Assembly (NCBI GenBank): GCA_002869425.1
Contig: PKSZ01000331.1
Coordinates: forward strand, 1-6,558
Reading direction: 5' to 3'
DNA: 6,558 nucleotides
Origin: Marinilabiliales bacterium
GTDB lineage: Bacteria; Bacteroidota; Bacteroidia; Bacteroidales; BM523
The notes below the pieces were generated by a model, which did no database searches, was not told the DNA's origin, and saw nothing but the letters and a program-made list of their open reading frames with translations. The position numbers were made by a program, and so were the translations under genes. Below, piece by piece: positions 6,558-6,558 of this stretch (the stretch's first letter is position 1; each line of letters starts with the position of its first letter).

Positions 6558-6558
6558 A

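Noticed and set aside
1..6558. tRNA, rRNA, CRISPR array, insertion sequence or attachment site
   Set aside because: Nearly the whole window is occupied by minus-strand coding sequence. I saw no regularly spaced repeats beyond the two-copy word in hsdR, no transposase motifs, and no cloverleaf-like sequence.

Overview
The window carries one compact set of genes, all on the minus strand, so it reads from high to low coordinates. The DNA is AT-rich, intergenic gaps are nearly absent, Shine-Dalgarno signals are weak, and HsdR contains a short NEQL-type repeat of a kind I associate with Bacteroidota. I infer a Bacteroidota bacterium at moderate confidence; nothing here is a phylogenetic marker.

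Layout in transcription order. (1) 6525-5131: a 464-residue, mostly alpha-helical protein of unknown function ending in a SEC-C zinc motif. (2) 5129-1920: a type I restriction endonuclease R subunit (HsdR), about 1,069 codons, interrupted by one in-frame TGA at 3698-3696. The stop directly follows the helicase TGTP motif, so the gene reads as an N-terminal half (nuclease domain and first RecA domain, 5129-3696) and a C-terminal half (second RecA domain, helical region and C-terminal domain; first ATG at 3599, end at 1920). (3) 1920-1225: an intact YgjP/SprT-like zinc metallopeptidase whose ATG overlaps the hsdR stop as TAATG. (4) 1198-83: the N-terminal part of a sacsin-like GHKL ATPase, also interrupted by an in-frame stop (TAA at 442-440) and apparently lacking the long C-terminal region usual in such proteins. 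Bases 1-82 hold no gene I can support.

As a unit this looks like the restriction end of a type I restriction-modification or defence island. The modification (hsdM) and specificity (hsdS) genes are not in the window; they are expected beyond the right edge. The SEC-C gene is one base from hsdR, and the peptidase overlaps hsdR by one base, so all three are probably translated from one message. The ATPase follows after 26 bases.

The main surprise is two separate single-codon nonsense interruptions, TGA in hsdR and TAA in the ATPase. In both the reading frame is unchanged across the stop and recognisable family sequence resumes on the far side. The simplest reading is that restriction has been lost by point mutation while the small genes stay open. 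Sequencing error, suppression or a working two-piece HsdR are alternatives that the sequence alone cannot exclude.
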